A stretch of 64,000 bases of DNA from Sthenelais limicola. Taxonomy: Eukaryota > Annelida > Polychaeta > Phyllodocida > Sigalionidae. The position numbers and the translations under genes were made by a program. Of this stretch, positions 42,614 through 53,040 are shown piece by piece (positions within the stretch are counted from its first letter, which is position 1; every line of letters begins with the position of its first letter). The stretch is from NCBI GenBank assembly GCA_942159475.1, contig OW804094.1, positions 54,494,966-54,558,965 of the forward strand, read 5' to 3'. Below the pieces are notes generated by a model. It was given only the letters and a program-made list of their open reading frames with translations. It was not told where the DNA came from and searched no databases.

Positions 42614-43234
42614 ATTCCCCGCCCTGCCCGGGCCTGCAGGACTTACGGTTCTGCCGCGGAGGGTAGAGCACCTGGTGCCACCTCACCCGTGCCAGACCCT
42701 CAGCCTGGTCCGTCACGGCCCGCGGCTCCCGTAAGGGTACCCCCACCAGCAGTCGACCGGGTTGGCATCACTCGCACCCGGAAGGTGGTGGCTGATCGCG
42801 CAGCGGTCCTCCGGTTGGCTCTACAAGAGTCAATGGAAGGCTTCTGCGTGGAGACCTACAGGCCTCTCGATAACGTGGACCGTTTGGTTGATAGCCAGGC
42901 GGAAATCGTGCAGCTCATGGAGGACCTTAACAGTTCCCTCAATGAGCAGGAACTCCTGGTGGAGAGGGTAAACCTTCTCGACACACAAGTCAATGGACTT
43001 CGCCGGGAGAACCAGGAGCTGCATGCGGAGGTCACTCTGCTGCGAGCTCAGGCCGCGCATCGGGCTGCGAGACCCGCGTCTCCTCCGCCACCAAAGGTAG
43101 AGACGGCTCCTCCAGTGCAGAATCCGATTCTGCGGCTGGAACAGAGGAAAAAGGAGGTTCACGAGAAGTCCAACAGGGCTTTGCGCGCAGCCCCGGCTAT
43201 CGGGTTTCGGAACGGTGGACCGTCAGACCGCTAA
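42540..43234 (+). CDS. Gypsy accessory ORF 2 (Pro-rich then coiled coil)
   Basis: In the next frame, sequence from about 42540 reads as a Pro/Ala/Arg-rich linker, then a heptad-patterned coiled coil (VDSQAEIVQLMEDLNSSLNE, VERVNLLDTQVNGLRRENQE) of about 60-70 residues, and a basic tail ending at TAA 43234. The part of this open frame before 42540 overlaps ORF 1 and is probably a shadow. It may be the continuation of ORF 1 after a frameshift. Confidence 0.4.
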
Positions 43235-43973
43235 ACCTCTTTTTGGAGGTATAGGTTGTGGCGCTCCCACCAACACCCCAGCCCGCTCGCCCACTCGCGT
43301 CGCGGCTACGATGGTGACACCGACCGCTGGCGGATCCGCTCTCGCTAACGCGACTCCTCTCCGTAGCACGGAAACGGAGATGGAGGTAGACCCCCACGAG
43401 GGGTCGACTGCTCGGAAGGAAGAAGAGCAGGCTGCTCTACGGCGTCGTTTCGAGCAGGATTGGGTTGAGGCAGAACAGCTCCGTTTCAAACGTGAAACTG
43501 CGCTAGCCGAGACACACCTGATCAAAGAGGCCTTGGAGAGGAGACTCCGTGAAGAGGAAACTCGTCGGCAGGCGGAGGATCAACGACTCCGACAGGAGGA
43601 GGCCGCTCTACGGCAAGCAGAAGAGCGATGACTCCAACAGGAGGAGGCCGCTCGTCAGCAGCTAGCTGACACGGCCAGGCGGGAGACCGCTCAGGCTCTA
43701 AGCCGTCGGCGGGACCCGGAACAAGAGGCTCGTGACATGGCTTACTTCCGTGAGATGGACGAGAAGGAGGAAGCAGAACGCCAGCAGGCCAAACTGGATC
43801 GGGAGATACAGGAGTTCCGCGAAACAGAAGAACGGCTGCGAGGTGAGGCTCTCAACTCTCGTCGGCCGGCCTTTCCTCTAACCCATGGGATAGAACCTCC
43901 ATCCGTCCAGGTAGTGGACCCTACGGGGACCCCATGGAAACTGGTGGCACGCTCATTGGCGTTACCGATCTAA
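43215..43973 (+). pseudogene. Gypsy accessory ORF 3 (long Glu/Arg coiled coil)
   Basis: Reads STARKEEEQAALRRRFEQDW and EALERRLREEETRRQAEDQR to TGA at 43629; the same frame then continues (LQQEEAARQQLADTARRETA ... REIQEFRETEERLRGEALNS) to 43973. About 150 residues of the total show strong a/d heptads with E/R/Q, a single-helix or coiled-coil type. One stop interrupts it. Function unknown. Confidence 0.4.
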
Positions 43974-44677
43974 CTCGGCAGCGCGAGAACCAGAGCGCGA
44001 GTACGGACACTGGGACCACCCTGCGGATGTTGGCAGCTACGTGGGGCCCTAACATGCTCCCGGGTAGCCACTCCGCGGAATCGGGTGAAGCGGCAGTACC
44101 ACCTCCGGCTGCCGTCTCCACTCCACGCTTGTACAGACCACCCCGAGGAGACGTCTCCTCGGCAACCAAGCGCCTCTCCTTCATAGAGGAGAAAACTTTG
44201 GTGGCACGGCCGGAACCGCCTCCGAGCGGAGAGGCCTCCCCAAAGCTGAAGGAAGCGCTACCTTCGGTGGACACGTCCACGAAGGATCCGTTGGTAACCG
44301 AACCAGTGGCACCTCTTCCCGAAACCGCGCCCTCGGGTACGAGTACGGAAGAGGTCGAGGGGAATGGTGACGTAATCCCGTTGCCATGGCCTCGCACTGT
44401 CGAGCGTACCAGCTCCGTGGACGGCCCGGTGACAGCAGGCTCGGGCTCTGACAAGTCGGTAGAAATATCGGACGGGGAAGAGCACGAGCTACTGCAGGAG
44501 TCGGACTCCGATACGGGGCTGATCTACGATGATCTGGGACAGGAAGACAATGTAGTTGTGGTCCCAGATCCGCGGTTTGACCCGTTCGACGAAGCCCTTA
44601 TTGGGAACCTTTCGCTTCACGGCATCTCCAAAACGGAGGGTGACGCTGAAGCGAAGGAGATGGGTGAGTTCGTCTAG
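43934..44677 (+). CDS. Gypsy accessory ORF 4 (acidic, disordered)
   Basis: A 247-codon frame from ATG 43934, rich in Pro, Ser, Glu and Thr, with an acidic end (VEISDGEEHELLQESDSDTG; DDLGQEDNVVVVPDPRFDPF). It overlaps the end of ORF 3 by ~40 nt and ends ~440 bp before the 3' LTR. No domain recognised. Codon use and GC content match the rest of the element. Confidence 0.45.
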   Translation: METGGTLIGVTDLTRQRENQSASTDTGTTLRMLAATWGPNMLPGSHSAESGEAAVPPPAAVSTPRLYRPPRGDVSSATKRLSFIEEKTLVARPEPPPSGEASPKLKEALPSVDTSTKDPLVTEPVAPLPETAPSGTSTEEVEGNGDVIPLPWPRTVERTSSVDGPVTAGSGSDKSVEISDGEEHELLQESDSDTGLIYDDLGQEDNVVVVPDPRFDPFDEALIGNLSLHGISKTEGDAEAKEMGEFV

Positions 44678-45107
44678 AACTCCCCAATAGGCCTTGGGAT
44701 TCGCACTGCGATTCCCCGAGGCGGCAGTCTCGTGTGGGTTCATCTCACAGCAAGGGGAGGGCTCTCCTCTTCGCAGGTGGTGGTTTTATCCGCAAGACTA
44801 GTATGGTTCACTAGTCTCGCTTTTAATAATAAAGCTCGTGCACGAAAATTTTTTTTATGCTTCGAATGTACGCTTCCGATTGTACCGCACTGCGAGATTG
44901 GGACGGACAGGCATGTCTGATGGCCTCTTTAGGCCTATGAAGGCTACGAACCTTGGGGGCGAGTGCAAGCCTGGCTCTAGGATCCGTGCGGCGGAGTGGC
45001 ATAACATTTGCCCCGCTGCACACGAGGGTCTAGGGCCACGAGGATCTCCTTGGTGCCACGGCGGACCCTACATAACTAGTTATCGTGGACCTCCTCAACT
45101 CCAACTA

Positions 45108-45119
45108 GTGAGGGGGCAG
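45108..45119 (+). other. Polypurine tract
   Basis: The purine-rich AGTGAGGGGGCAG lies immediately before the LTR's TG start, the position where plus-strand priming occurs. Confidence 0.6.
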
Positions 45120-45543
45120 TGTAGTGGGTCCGCCACCCGGAATACAGCGAGGCTGTCGACCATCGCCGAACACCAACCAGGCTACGACAGCGGGGGCACT
45201 TCTACCGGAGCCAGAGACGACTACCACCAGTTCCGGCCAGTTCCGTCAGGGGGCGACATTCACCACCGTGCAGACGACACTGCAGACACCCTCTGACGGA
45301 TGGTAGGCGGAGGATACTACTACCTCTGCAAGGGGATCCAGGCTTCGCTTAACACTACGGACTCGAGCCGCGCCGCGGACCGAGATACTTCTGTTGTTCA
45401 AACTAAGCACCCTTGCTTCAGTGACAATACCTTTGTAACTGTACAACTTTGGGAAATAAACCAGGTTCAAACGAATCTCCTCGTATTCGTGATTCTTTCC
45501 GGAATTTCGTAAACTCGTGCCCACGAATCTGCAGTTCACTACA
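45120..45543 (+). repeat. 3' LTR (complete, 424 bp)
   Basis: Begins TGTAGTG and ends CACTACA, a perfect 7 bp inverted terminal repeat with the expected TG...CA. It contains AATAAA near 45455. Relative to the 5' copy it has an extra GACACTGCAGAC. Confidence 0.9.
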
Positions 45544-46409
45544 CATATTGTAAAATTCAGACATATACTTAGTGTTTGAATGTTTATTGAAAGTCTTATT
45601 CAGAAATACATCTGCCACACCCCCTACCAACTCAAATATGTCTAGTATATAAGAATAAAAACTGATTATAGCCGGCCTCATTCTACTTGGTTTGGTTCTG
45701 GCTTTGAAACTTTGATACTTCTCTGTGTGTTGCGTTGATTCATTTCTCGCTCAACTGCTGACCCTAAATGTTCATCAGAGAATGACCTTGAATTCTTCAA
45801 TATAATAACCTCCAGAGAGGGTGGACAGAACTCCACAGATAAGTAAAACGGTTTGTAAAGCAACAAATTCCGAGAACATGTGAGACAAAGAAACCCCTAT
45901 TTTCTACCTAAGAAACCCCTCTTTTCGTAGAAATAGCTCTTCCCGTATATTTTATGGATGTTATTATGATAACTGATCAGATTTGCGTGCGAGTCAACAA
46001 GGGTCTGCCATAGATCAGCTATGGCAATGCCTATGGACCCAGCCGTCGTGTACACATAAAATTAAATAATGAAAAACAATCAAGAATTCATATCTGAATG
46101 GATGAAGGTGAGATGAGGGCTATTGCACATGTGATGACCTTAGGAACACGGCCGCCATTGTCATGCATTTATCAATGCTATTAGACAATACTTAGCCAGG
46201 CTAAAGCCTAGACCCAGCATAGCGCAGATGGCGTCACAGCGGTGGGGTGCGAATACACACCCTCTACTGAGGCAAACTCAGCCCCATATGTGTACTCATC
46301 AGAAAGCTAGCTGTGAAAAACGTGCATTAATGATTTTCTTTTCATTTTTTTTTACCCCCGATGCCAACAAAACTATGAATATAAAACAACCCCTATCTCG
46401 ATTTTAAAA
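45544..46409. other. Unique A+T-rich spacer, no supported gene
   Basis: No repeat partner or convincing frame was found. A minus-strand frame at 45678-45866 is open but unrecognised. Confidence 0.4.
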
Positions 46410-46919
46410 ATTTTCATTACACTTGGGTTTCAGTGAAACATGGCTAAATGCCAGTACCCATGACAACATGATACAACTCCCCAACTATACACCATGCAGG
46501 TTAGACAAAGCTGTAAGAAAGAAAGGAGGTGGTCTATGCAGGTACTTTAAAAATGACCTAGTAGTGGACACTGAAACGTATAAGAATTTAGATATTCCTA
46601 ACAAAGACCTGTGAAGAAGGGAATGGAAAAATGCTGTACTGTTCTGAACGTATGCAGACCGCCTAGCAGATGCACAAAAGCACTAATTTCAAAGCTTCGG
46701 GACATTCTCTTAAACTTGGATAGCGCACACAAACTATTCATGATGGGGGATTTTAACATTGACTATAATTGTATTAAAGCGTCAAACACTAGCCTCTTCT
46801 CTAAAATCAGAAGCTTAACAGATACTTTCTCATTGGTCCAATACATCAAAAAACCCAACTATAGGTCGACCCTCAGATCAGAAACCACTATTTTCCCCCT
46901 TAACTTTTTTAGTAAGTAG
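46410..46919 (+). pseudogene. LINE APE endonuclease fragment
   Basis: Reads LGFSETWLNASTHDNMIQLP, then PCRLDKAVRKKGGGLCRYFK; after a frameshift near 46612 NVCRPPS and KLFMMGDFNIDYNC. 'SETWLN', 'GGGL' and 'GDFNIDY' are APE-endonuclease motifs of CR1/Rex-like LINEs. RT is absent. Confidence 0.75.
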
Positions 46920-47042
46920 GATTAGCCATGGTTTGAAACTATGCATCCTGTTTCCGGAAAGATTATTTCTTTATGACACAGCCCCTGGAAACCTGCAGTC
47001 GCTAAGTGGAGCCTGATCAGCTCTGCTGGGGCACCTCTTGAA

Positions 47043-47149
47043 TAACACCAGGTACAGTCTAAGCCCCGAAACCTGGCAAGAGGAAGACTGCTGATGAAGC
47101 AGACAAGGCAACAAGAAGCATGCACAGCATGTATTACAACAACCGAACC
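47043..47149. repeat. ~107 bp direct repeat, copy 1
   Basis: AACACCAGGTACAGTCTAAG through CAGCATGTATTACAACAACC recurs at 47310-47413 with a few changes. Confidence 0.9.
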
Positions 47150-47309
47150 TGCTACGGCTGACTGTTGGGAAAGGCTGACTGACGACTAGGAATAGGCTAG
47201 CTCACAACTGGGAAAGACTAGTGACACCGGGAGAGACTGGATTCAAATTGTGCAGCTTTTGCCGGTGGGCTCTGCGGGCATGAAACACGGTCCGGAACAC
47301 CCATGAACA

Positions 47310-47413
47310 ACACCAGGTACAGTCTAAGCCCCGAAACCTGGCAAGAGGAAGACTGCTGATGAAGCAACGCAACGAGGCAACGAGAAGCATGCACAGCATG
47401 TATTACAACAACC
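47310..47413. repeat. ~107 bp direct repeat, copy 2
   Basis: Partner of 47043-47149, 267 bp away; differs mainly around GAAGCAACGCAACGAGG. Confidence 0.9.
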
Positions 47414-47734
47414 TTATTATATATAATGAACTAACGTTGGGATTTTTCGCAAGTCTAACGATGTTCGTAAAAAGTCCAGATGTATGAATCTGGAATTCAT
47501 TTATGAATCGCTTTATAACAGTATTATCCTTAATGTCGATGTACCACCAATAAATTTGTCTTTTCTTTAAAATCAGGCCTCACTGAGATTGTCGTTTTAA
47601 ACGAAATGTACATGTTTCCCTGAATAAAAATATCTTAAATCTTAAGTCTAAATCTAAATCCCATGCACCCCAGCCCCAATCTACTTACCTTGTATTTAAA
47701 TGCTTTGCTGTGTGTTTAGCTGAAACAGGAATAT

Positions 47735-48350
47735 TACAATTCAGTCTAGGTCCAAAGTTGAGAGAGTCCCTTCAAACCACTCGGCTCAAACCGCAAAGTG
47801 CCATTATAATTCCATTAAGACCGCAAAATGTTAATTTTTTGATTTTTGAAAATATTTTATTCAGGACATATACATTTCCATACCTCAGTACGAATATTTC
47901 CAGAATAGCCTGAATTACTGTTTTAAAGTTACATTACATCGAAGTTCAGTTAGAGAAAAAACAGGGATAGTTACTATAGTTATAAGTAGAGTATAATTCA
48001 CGCAAATATCAGAGACATTTTCTAAAAACATGACATATTTTAAAAACAGTACAATTATCAATCGATTGCGCCGTGCTCTTACACGTAGACCATTGGGTAT
48101 TACACTTTCAATGTAATGAAAAAAGTTTACCATTATTAATCAGTTATCAACTCTTACATTGTTCACATAGGCCTGTTCGTAAGGTGATCGTGCTACAGAG
48201 TACGCTCTCATAGGGCTCCAACTAACTATATTTTCACATTGAACTCTATTTTCACATTGAACTATATTCCCATAAAACGTTGAGTCGGCCAGGAAACCGA
48301 TTAGCGAAGTAGGCTAACATACCATTCTTATCTGATCTGAGGGTTTGAAC
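47735..48350. repeat. Dispersed repeats shared with 10331-10570 and 29066-29280
   Basis: 47735-47830 matches the 29066 segment (TTGAGAGAGTCCCTTC, ..CCATTATAATTCCATTAAG). 47838-48180 matches the 10331 segment (GAAAATATTTTATTCAGG, CAGAATAGCCTGAATT). 48290-48350 again matches 29219-29270. A composite of the same repeat families in the same order suggests one longer interspersed element. Confidence 0.5.
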
Positions 48351-48454
48351 CTAGAGTAAATTATCCTCAGCGACAAGTGTACTTATTAGTGGTAACCTAA
48401 CTAGATATTGATCAGGTTAAGCCGTATATATATGTAATGTGTTCCAGGGAAATG

Positions 48455-48817
48455 AGTCGCAAGTCACAAAAATTATATTTTTCAAAGTTATTTATTCACA
48501 GGATCTCCTTGATGGAATGCTCTTATATTTAGATGGTTAAGCACTTATAGTCGTATAAATACATGTACCAAATTTCAGGACATTGTAATATATATATCCT
48601 TGTGTTTTAAAGGTCATCCTATGGAGTATTTTAGTTACTTTACTAGTAATTGTCCTCCCCCCCCCCCCCCAATTTATTTTCAAAAATAAAAATATCAAAC
48701 TAAGATATATAGAAATATCTATTAAATGTCCTAATGCTTACTATCATTAGAATCGTCTTAATCCCATCTTTTCAAATATGATGATATCTCATAATTATTT
48801 TTTTGCGACTTGCGACT
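48455..48817. mobile_element. MITE-like element with 18 bp terminal inverted repeats
   Basis: AGTCGCAAGTCACAAAAA at 48455-48472 is the reverse complement of 48800-48817 except at one base. The ~360 bp between is A+T-rich and contains a run of 14 C near 48657. No coding capacity. Confidence 0.55.
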
Positions 48818-48999
48818 TGTGACTATGCTCTAAACACTAATATCGGCATTTATCGTTTGGATATACAAATATTTATCCTCCTATACTTATATAATCGATA
48901 GGAAGAATGAACGTAAACCAAGCCATATACTGTGCGCGTCACCGTTTCGCGCGATACGAAATTGGATACGAATTTCTTGTACCCACTTTTGATACGTTT

Positions 49000-49072
49000 T
49001 TTTTCGTACCCACGATTCGCGCAGCGTTTTTCGTACCCGCGATTCGCGCAGCGTTTTTCGTACCCGCGGTTC
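49000..49072. repeat. 27 bp tandem repeat (TTTTTCGTACCCGCGATTCG...)
   Basis: Nearly three copies; each holds the self-complementary ATTCGCG/CGCGAAT-type core. Confidence 0.85.
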
Positions 49073-49129
49073 AGCCAGTTCAAACGCAGGGGAAATTTAG
49101 CTTATATGCTATTAATTAATGCTGTATAA

Positions 49130-49592
49130 TAGCGGAACTCCACTATACAGGCAAACAGGCAAAACGTGTCGCCGACATGCTTAAAAATTTGGCGCACAAA
49201 AATCACTAGTGGCGCCGTTTTTTACCTATAGTGGAGTTCCGCTATTCTAGCGGAACTCCACTATAGGTAAAAAACGGCGCCAACAGGCAAAATTCGTCGC
49301 CGACATTTCTAAAAATTCGGAAAGTTCGACATGACTAAAAATTCTAGTGGATGAGGGGGTAAAAAAGGTTGTCGGCAGACATTTATTTGTTGCCAACAAT
49401 TGCAAAATATCTAACTTGATTAGATATTTCGTCGCAAAAAATTCGTCGCAGCCGTTTTTGGCCGTTTTTCCCATAGTGGAGTTCCTGCAGAAGAGGGGTA
49501 AAATAGGTTGTCGGCAACACATTTATGTGTTGCCAACAATTGCAAAATATCTAACTTGATTAGATATTTCGTCCCATAGTGGAGTCCCTGCA
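49130..49592. mobile_element. Compound fold-back element built from GGAACTCCACTAT boxes
   Basis: The box ATAGTGGAGTTCC (or its complement) occurs about five times: near 49133, twice in the palindrome at 49211-49281, near 49473 and near 49574. The outermost boxes face each other, as for a MITE. A ~77 bp unit (GGTTGTCGGCARACATTTAT..) is present twice, at 49357-49433 and 49495-49573. It carries its own GTTGCCAACAATTGC segment. Confidence 0.6.
49211..49281. repeat. Perfect palindrome, 34 bp arms, 3-base loop
   Basis: 49211-49244 and 49248-49281 are exact reverse complements separated by TTC. The arms start GGCGCCGTTTTTTACC. Confidence 0.95.
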
Positions 49593-49599
49593 TAAGAAC

Positions 49600-50440
49600 A
49601 CAAGACAATGGTTATATTGAATTATTTTTATTACAAACAAATGCCATTTTACATTTAATCAAGAATAGAAGAGAAAATCGGATGTCAATGTTTCATCCTA
49701 TCATTTGAAAACTAATAAAGATAACATTAAATTCAGTCACTTCATTATTATGTATAAATCTAATTACCAAAGATTCGATACTAGTTCTTGACAGTTCTAA
49801 TACCCTTCATATCACATTACAGACATGGTCATATATCATAACAATTCTCGCTCATAAAAATTCAATCACATATCAGAACTCCACATAAAATATAAAATCT
49901 CAAATCATCACATAACTTATTGCTCTAATCATTGCTTTGTCTATTAATAATTTATGCTCAATCATTGCTCAATCTCAATAATGGAATGTAACCTTGGATA
50001 ATAAATACAATAATAATATAAACACTCTAACATTGAGAAAAACAGCTTAACCTTGTATTATATGCCATATTAACATAACAACATCATGAAATTTAAAATA
50101 TGCCAGTCATCGATACTGGAATCAATGCTAAACATCCACAGAGAAAATAAATATTATTAGAAGAGTAAGGATCCTTTATTTCTGCCTATAATATTGAATC
50201 AAGCAGAAGGCATCATTAGTTTAGACCTATAGCTGAACTTGTCATCCAATTAAACTTTAAAATCGATCAGACCTAAGAAATAATATATTCAATAGATTTT
50301 CAATACAACAATTTAATAAATATGCAATGTCATCACCATCGGAGTTCTATAATTGCAGTTATTATACGTGCATGCTTATGAGAAGTGCTATCATTATAAA
50401 TGGCCGCGATATGAACGTTTTAATTCATCAATATACTAAT
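49600..50440. other. A+T-rich spacer, nothing recognised
   Basis: High A+T, no open frame of note, no repeat partner seen. Confidence 0.5.
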
Positions 50441-50442
50441 TA

Positions 50443-50598
50443 ATGGGGCTGTCAGCGGGGCTGTCAGCGGGGCTGTCAGCGGGGCTGTCAGCGGGGCTGT
50501 CAGCGGGGCTGTCAGCGGGGCTGTCAGCGGGGCTGTCAGCGGGGCTGTCAGCGGGGCTGTCAGCGGGGCTGTCAGCGGGGCTGTCAGCGGGGCTGTCT
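50443..50598. repeat. 12 bp minisatellite (GGGGCTGTCAGC)n
   Basis: Thirteen perfect head-to-tail copies. Open on both strands as Gly-Leu-Ser-Ala or Ala-Pro-Leu-Thr repeats, which is a consequence of the 12 bp unit. Confidence 0.97.
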
Positions 50599-50664
50599 GA
50601 GACTTCTTTAATATTTTTTCAGTGATATCTGATGACATATATGATCAAATTGTATGCACATACA

Positions 50665-50770
50665 ATAAATATAGAATGGAACTCGCCGGCAATAATCGAA
50701 AATTTATAGGACTTGATTCATCCTATAAATTTTCGACTATTGCCGGCTCGTCCCATTCTCTCTATTTATA
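50665..50770. repeat. Fold-back with ~45 bp arms
   Basis: GCCGGCAATAATCGAAAATT and its inverted partner (one mismatch over 27 bp) flank a 9-base loop. Similarity extends outwards through the AGAATGG / CCATTCT parts. Confidence 0.85.
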
Positions 50771-51184
50771 GCCAAATAACCATTCAGTAATGGTAAAGAT
50801 AATGGCAGCGGCAAGGGTGACATGTCATTGACCCTCTGCTCACAAACACATATAACACAATTATTTTTGGAACATATACAAACATATCTAACATTCATTC
50901 AACATATGATTATATGATTGTATTTCCTTCATCTGTGATGATGCTTGTTAGTATTCCTTGGTATTTTGATTTTCACAGATAACTTCATAAACATCCTATC
51001 TGTGGAGACTTGAATAAAATCCAATCTGCGATGATGTAGAAACACACAATGAGCTGGGTACGACGACCCACCACTGCTCAGTTCTCAATATGAAACATAT
51101 CATAAGAGATTTCAGTGAGGCTCCTTTTCGTATAAGAATTAATATTCCAATGTGTCGAAGATTGAAGCGGAAGGGTAATGGATG

Positions 51185-52058
51185 GGAAGGGTAATGGGAA
51201 GGATAATGGAGGGGAAGGATAATGGAGGGGAAGGGTGGATGGAGGGTAAGGATGGATAGAGGGGAAGGGTGGACGAGGGGAAGGGTGGATAGAGGGGAAG
51301 GGTGGATAGAGGGGAAGGGTGGATAGAGGGGAAGGGTGGATAGAGGGGAAGGGTGGACGAGGGGAAGGGTGGACGAGGGGAAGGGTGGACGAGGGGAAGG
51401 GTGGACGAGGGGAAGGGTGGATAGAGGGGAAGGGTGGATAGAGGGGAAGGGTGGATAGAGGGGAAGGGTGGATAGAGGGGATGGGGAGGGGAAGGATGGA
51501 TGGGGAGCGGAAGGATGGATGGGGAGGGGAAGGATGGATGGAGAGGGTGGATGGGGAGGGGAAGGGTGGATGGGGAGGAGAAGGATGGATGGGAGGGGAA
51601 GGATGGATGGGGAGGGGAAGGATGGATGGGGAGGGGAAGGGTGGATGGGGAGGGGAAGGATGGATGGGGAGGGGAAGGATGGATGGGGAGGGGAAGGGTG
51701 GATGGGGAGGGGAAGGATGGATGGGGAGGGGAAGGATGGATGGGGAGGGGAAGGGTGGATGGGGAGGGGAAGGATGGATGGGGAGGGGAAGGATGGATGG
51801 GGAGGGGAAGGGTGGATGGGGAGGGGAAGGATGGATGGGGAGGGGAAGGGTGGATGGGGAGGGGAAGGATGGATGGGGAGGGGAAGGATGGATGGGGAGG
51901 GGAAGGGTGGAGGGGGAGAGGAAGGGTGGAGGGGAGGGGAAGGGTGGAGGGGGAGGGGAAGGGTGGAGGGGGAGGGGAAGGGTGGATGGGGAGGGGAAGG
52001 GTGGATGGGGAGGGGAAGGGTGGATGGGGAGGGGAAGGATGGATGGGGAGGGGAAGGG
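51185..52058. repeat. 17/18 bp G+A-rich minisatellite
   Basis: Left part: AGAGGGGAAGGGTGGAT (17 bp) and CGAGG variants. Right part: GGGAGGGGAAGGATGGAT (18 bp), ~25 copies. The plus strand is almost pure purine. The 18 bp unit keeps all frames open, giving false 200-360 codon ORFs on both strands. Confidence 0.95.
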
Positions 52059-52210
52059 CACTGTATACAAATAAACACATAAACCTGAGTATGGACGGTC
52101 TGACATAATCATAATACACAATTATATACTATATAATATACCCGATATGCAGAGTTTCAGAACTGTGGCTTCATACTTAGTTATCTACCCATAAATTGTT
52201 TCCTCAAACT

Positions 52211-52792
52211 TTATAAACGCTGCTGACTTGTGGAAGGGGGACGGCTCTTTAAGGGAATACTTCTGCAGCCACCCCAGAAGTTGGTATTGGCCAGGTCCCA
52301 GGCATAGTATGCCTGTAGCAGGTCGATGAGCCATTCAGCAACTCCTGAGCACTTGAATGTGTGCCCGTCGGCAGTCACAAAGCCGGTGTTGTTGGCGACC
52401 ACCAACCTTGGAGGTGTCTTTCTCCCGGAGAGCGATTCAGGCTCGAAGTAGATTCCCTGAAATAGGAAGATATGCATATTAATCTATGGAAACTATCATA
52501 TCATGATGCATTACTTAGAAATTAAAAATTTCACATGGACAATGTTTGCAAACTTTATTTCAAATTAGTGAAAATATCATCTTAGCTAATACTCACATAC
52601 ATAAACATATTAATATATCAAACTATAATATTAATATTGATATATTAACCAACTAATACAGGTTTTTATTACTCTTTAATATGTACACACCTCAATCGTC
52701 GTCATGGCTGGCTGGTGGGCTCGGCTGGCCTTCCCCCTCATCGTTAGCTGCTTGTCCAGTGCTGTCAGGATGTCCCATACATCCTCTTGGGA
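52211..52792 (-). CDS. Two-exon gene fragment, unrecognised protein
   Basis: Exon A 52792-52691 (34 codons, SQEDVWDILTALDKQLTMRG...TTIE) lies between a TTTATTTCAG acceptor and a GTGTGT donor. Exon B 52456-52211 (81 codons plus TAA) follows a TATTTCAG acceptor. Both are phase 0. Exon B reads PPRLVVANNTGFVTADGHTF and GVAEWLIDLLQAYYAWDLAN. The DNA is GC-richer than its surroundings and both splice sites are good, so this is probably the 3' end of a real spliced gene. The domain resembles (from memory, weakly) the C-terminal part of uncharacterised proteins expanded in fish and invertebrates. No further upstream exon was found. Confidence 0.55.
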
Positions 52793-53040
52793 CTGAAATA
52801 AAATTTATTGGTATTGATCCATACTGAAATAGAATATACATCAATTTTAATCTCAGATGAATAAATAAACAATCATAGGGAGAGTTGGATGAGGAGATGG
52901 AAAGAATAGGGTATGGCAGGGCAGAAGGTGGTGGGAGAATGTCTGGGATGAGAGAGTGAAAGAGTGAGACATTTAAGGGAGAGGGGTAGAGAGTAAGATA
53001 TAAAACAAGTAGGATAGAGAAAAGGAGGATGGATGGGTGG

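Larger units (their letters stand above)
30366..45543 (+). mobile_element. Ty3/Gypsy LTR retrotransposon, 5'-truncated, with a nested DNA transposon
   Basis: Order: partial 5' LTR, PBS, gag, protease, (3.5 kb insertion), RT/RNase H, integrase, long accessory region, polypurine tract, full 3' LTR. Excluding the insertion it spans ~11.6 kb, large for the family. Over the ~290 shared bases the LTRs differ by about nine substitutions plus a 12 bp duplication in the 3' copy, roughly 3% divergence. Gag, pol and accessory frames all contain stops or frameshifts, so this copy is not autonomous. Confidence 0.9.

Noticed and set aside
50420..50638. Ala-Pro-Leu-Thr repeat ORF
   Set aside because: Direct consequence of the 12 bp GGGGCTGTCAGC array.
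50996..52121. Six overlapping 200-360 codon ORFs (Pro/Ser/His or Gly/Glu/Asp rich) on both strands
   Set aside because: They are the six-frame translation of an 18 bp minisatellite, which cannot contain a stop in any frame.
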